This document shows, one piece after another, positions 12,610 to 13,262 of a stretch of DNA of 13,262 bases. How positions within the stretch are numbered: the first letter of the stretch is position 1; each line of letters begins with the position of its first letter. The position numbers and the translations under genes are program-made. This DNA is from Clostridiaceae bacterium (GTDB taxonomy: Bacteria; Bacillota; Clostridia; Acetivibrionales; DUMC01), in the NCBI GenBank assembly GCA_012512865.1, contig JAAZDH010000230.1, forward strand, positions 1 through 13,262, given 5' to 3'. The notes beneath the pieces are model-generated. The model saw only the letters and a list, made by a program, of their open reading frames with translations, made no database searches and was not told where the DNA came from.

Positions 12610-13262
12610 TGGCTGGAATGCTTAACCAATTTCAACCACTGCATGATTATGTTGTCCAGGTAATACCTAAAATCCTTTCTTGCCACGTCTTTCCATGCTT
12701 TAAGCTTTGATTCGGCCAGAACATTTCCATCCAGCACAAACTTAATATACCCAACATCCGTCCCCCCGAAAACCGGGGCATTCAAGCTTTCTGGCAGTAA
12801 TATTTTTCTTTCCAGCCTTTCTGCCTCATCCTGCCTTAGGGGATATACGATTTTTTCCGATGTTCCTACATGCACATTTTCATCCAAGCCTTTAATTACG
12901 GGCAATTCTCCTATTATTTCTCCTGGTTCAAGCAATACATGCATCTTATAATTATTGAAAGCATAATCCAGTATTTCTTTGCTGCTTTTGGCACGCATGT
13001 ACCTGCTCGAACAGTTTAAAACCACGGAAATTATCCTGAATTCTTCCCTCGTGGCGGATGTTACAAGGCATCTCCCCGCTTTCCCGGTGTAACCGGTTTT
13101 TACCCCGTCGGCACCCGGATACATGCTCAACATCTCGTTGGTATTATGTAAACTTCTCTTTGATATTGTTATTTCTTTTGTAGCGACGATTTCCGAAAAA
13201 ACACGGTTCTCAAGGGCATACCTTGTTATCAAGGCAAGGTCATAGGCGGTAGAGTAGTGGCC
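12606..13262 (-). CDS. dacF: D-alanyl-D-alanine carboxypeptidase, C-terminal part (DacF/PBP5 type)
   Basis: Membrane-associated penicillin-binding protein that removes the terminal D-Ala of peptidoglycan stem peptides. The 5' end lies outside the window; 218 residues remain, starting GHYSTAYDLALITRYALEN, a segment well conserved in the family. The third active-site motif KTG is at residues 55-57 (13092-13100) in GADGVKTGYTG; SxxK and SxN are beyond the edge. Residues from about 115 form the beta-rich PBP5 C-terminal domain. The end (LDNIIMQWLKLVK) fits the amphipathic membrane-anchoring helix of PBP5-type enzymes. A TTG within the frame at 13232 is an ordinary Leu codon, not the start. DacF in Bacillus is made in the forespore; a sporulation role here is inferred. 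It ends in a GTGA overlap with a small ORF. Confidence 0.9.
   Translation of the reverse strand, partial: GHYSTAYDLALITRYALENRVFSEIVATKEITISKRSLHNTNEMLSMYPGADGVKTGYTGKAGRCLVTSATREEFRIISVVLNCSSRYMRAKSSKEILDYAFNNYKMHVLLEPGEIIGELPVIKGLDENVHVGTSEKIVYPLRQDEAERLERKILLPESLNAPVFGGTDVGYIKFVLDGNVLAESKLKAWKDVARKDFRYYLDNIIMQWLKLVKHSSQ

Overview
The window reads as chromosomal DNA of a low-to-moderate GC Gram-positive of the class Clostridia, probably a spore former. This is inferred from gene content: a DacF-type D-Ala-D-Ala carboxypeptidase, a DUF6514 protein, the clostridial TadE/DUF5702 trio, a DUF4080 radical SAM protein and a class-2 TrpB. The AGGAGG-type Shine-Dalgarno sites and sigma-A-like promoters agree. 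No species is claimed. Every supported gene lies on the minus strand, so the layout is described from high to low coordinates, the direction of transcription.

At the right edge (12606-13262) is the C-terminal part of a DacF/PBP5-type carboxypeptidase. A possible 41-codon ORF starts on its stop codon. Next is a Cys/Met-metabolism PLP enzyme (11162-12325), then a DUF4080 radical SAM protein (9117-11036) behind its own strong promoter. An AT-rich, gene-free stretch (8700-9116) separates it from three envelope genes: a TadE-like pseudopilin (8085-8699), a 937-residue DUF5702/TadG-like protein (5233-8046) and a second, 410-residue TadE-like protein (3757-4989). The pilin, ATPase and prepilin peptidase of a Tad system are not in the window.

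After that come a small DUF6514 gene whose true start is a TTG (3286-3603), an orphan TrpB2 with its own promoter and terminator (1813-3189), and an archaeal/thermophile-type S-adenosylhomocysteine hydrolase (189-1448). The last is preceded by a leader of small, stop-start-overlapping ORFs. The left edge holds a 63-bp imperfect tandem repeat that keeps one reading frame and runs off the window.

Functionally there are two themes. One is sulfur/methyl and amino-acid metabolism: AhcY, the PLP enzyme, TrpB2 and a SAM-consuming radical enzyme. The other is a cell-surface Tad-like minor-pilin module. The most unusual signal is that each of the three Tad-like genes contains its own degenerate, in-frame tandem repeat with a different unit (15, 12 and 18 nt). 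In two of them the repeat builds an unusually long cytoplasmic leader ahead of the prepilin cleavage motif. Short non-coding repeats also occur in the gaps around this module. No complete new system is evident; the repeats, small ORFs and corrected starts are the points to follow.
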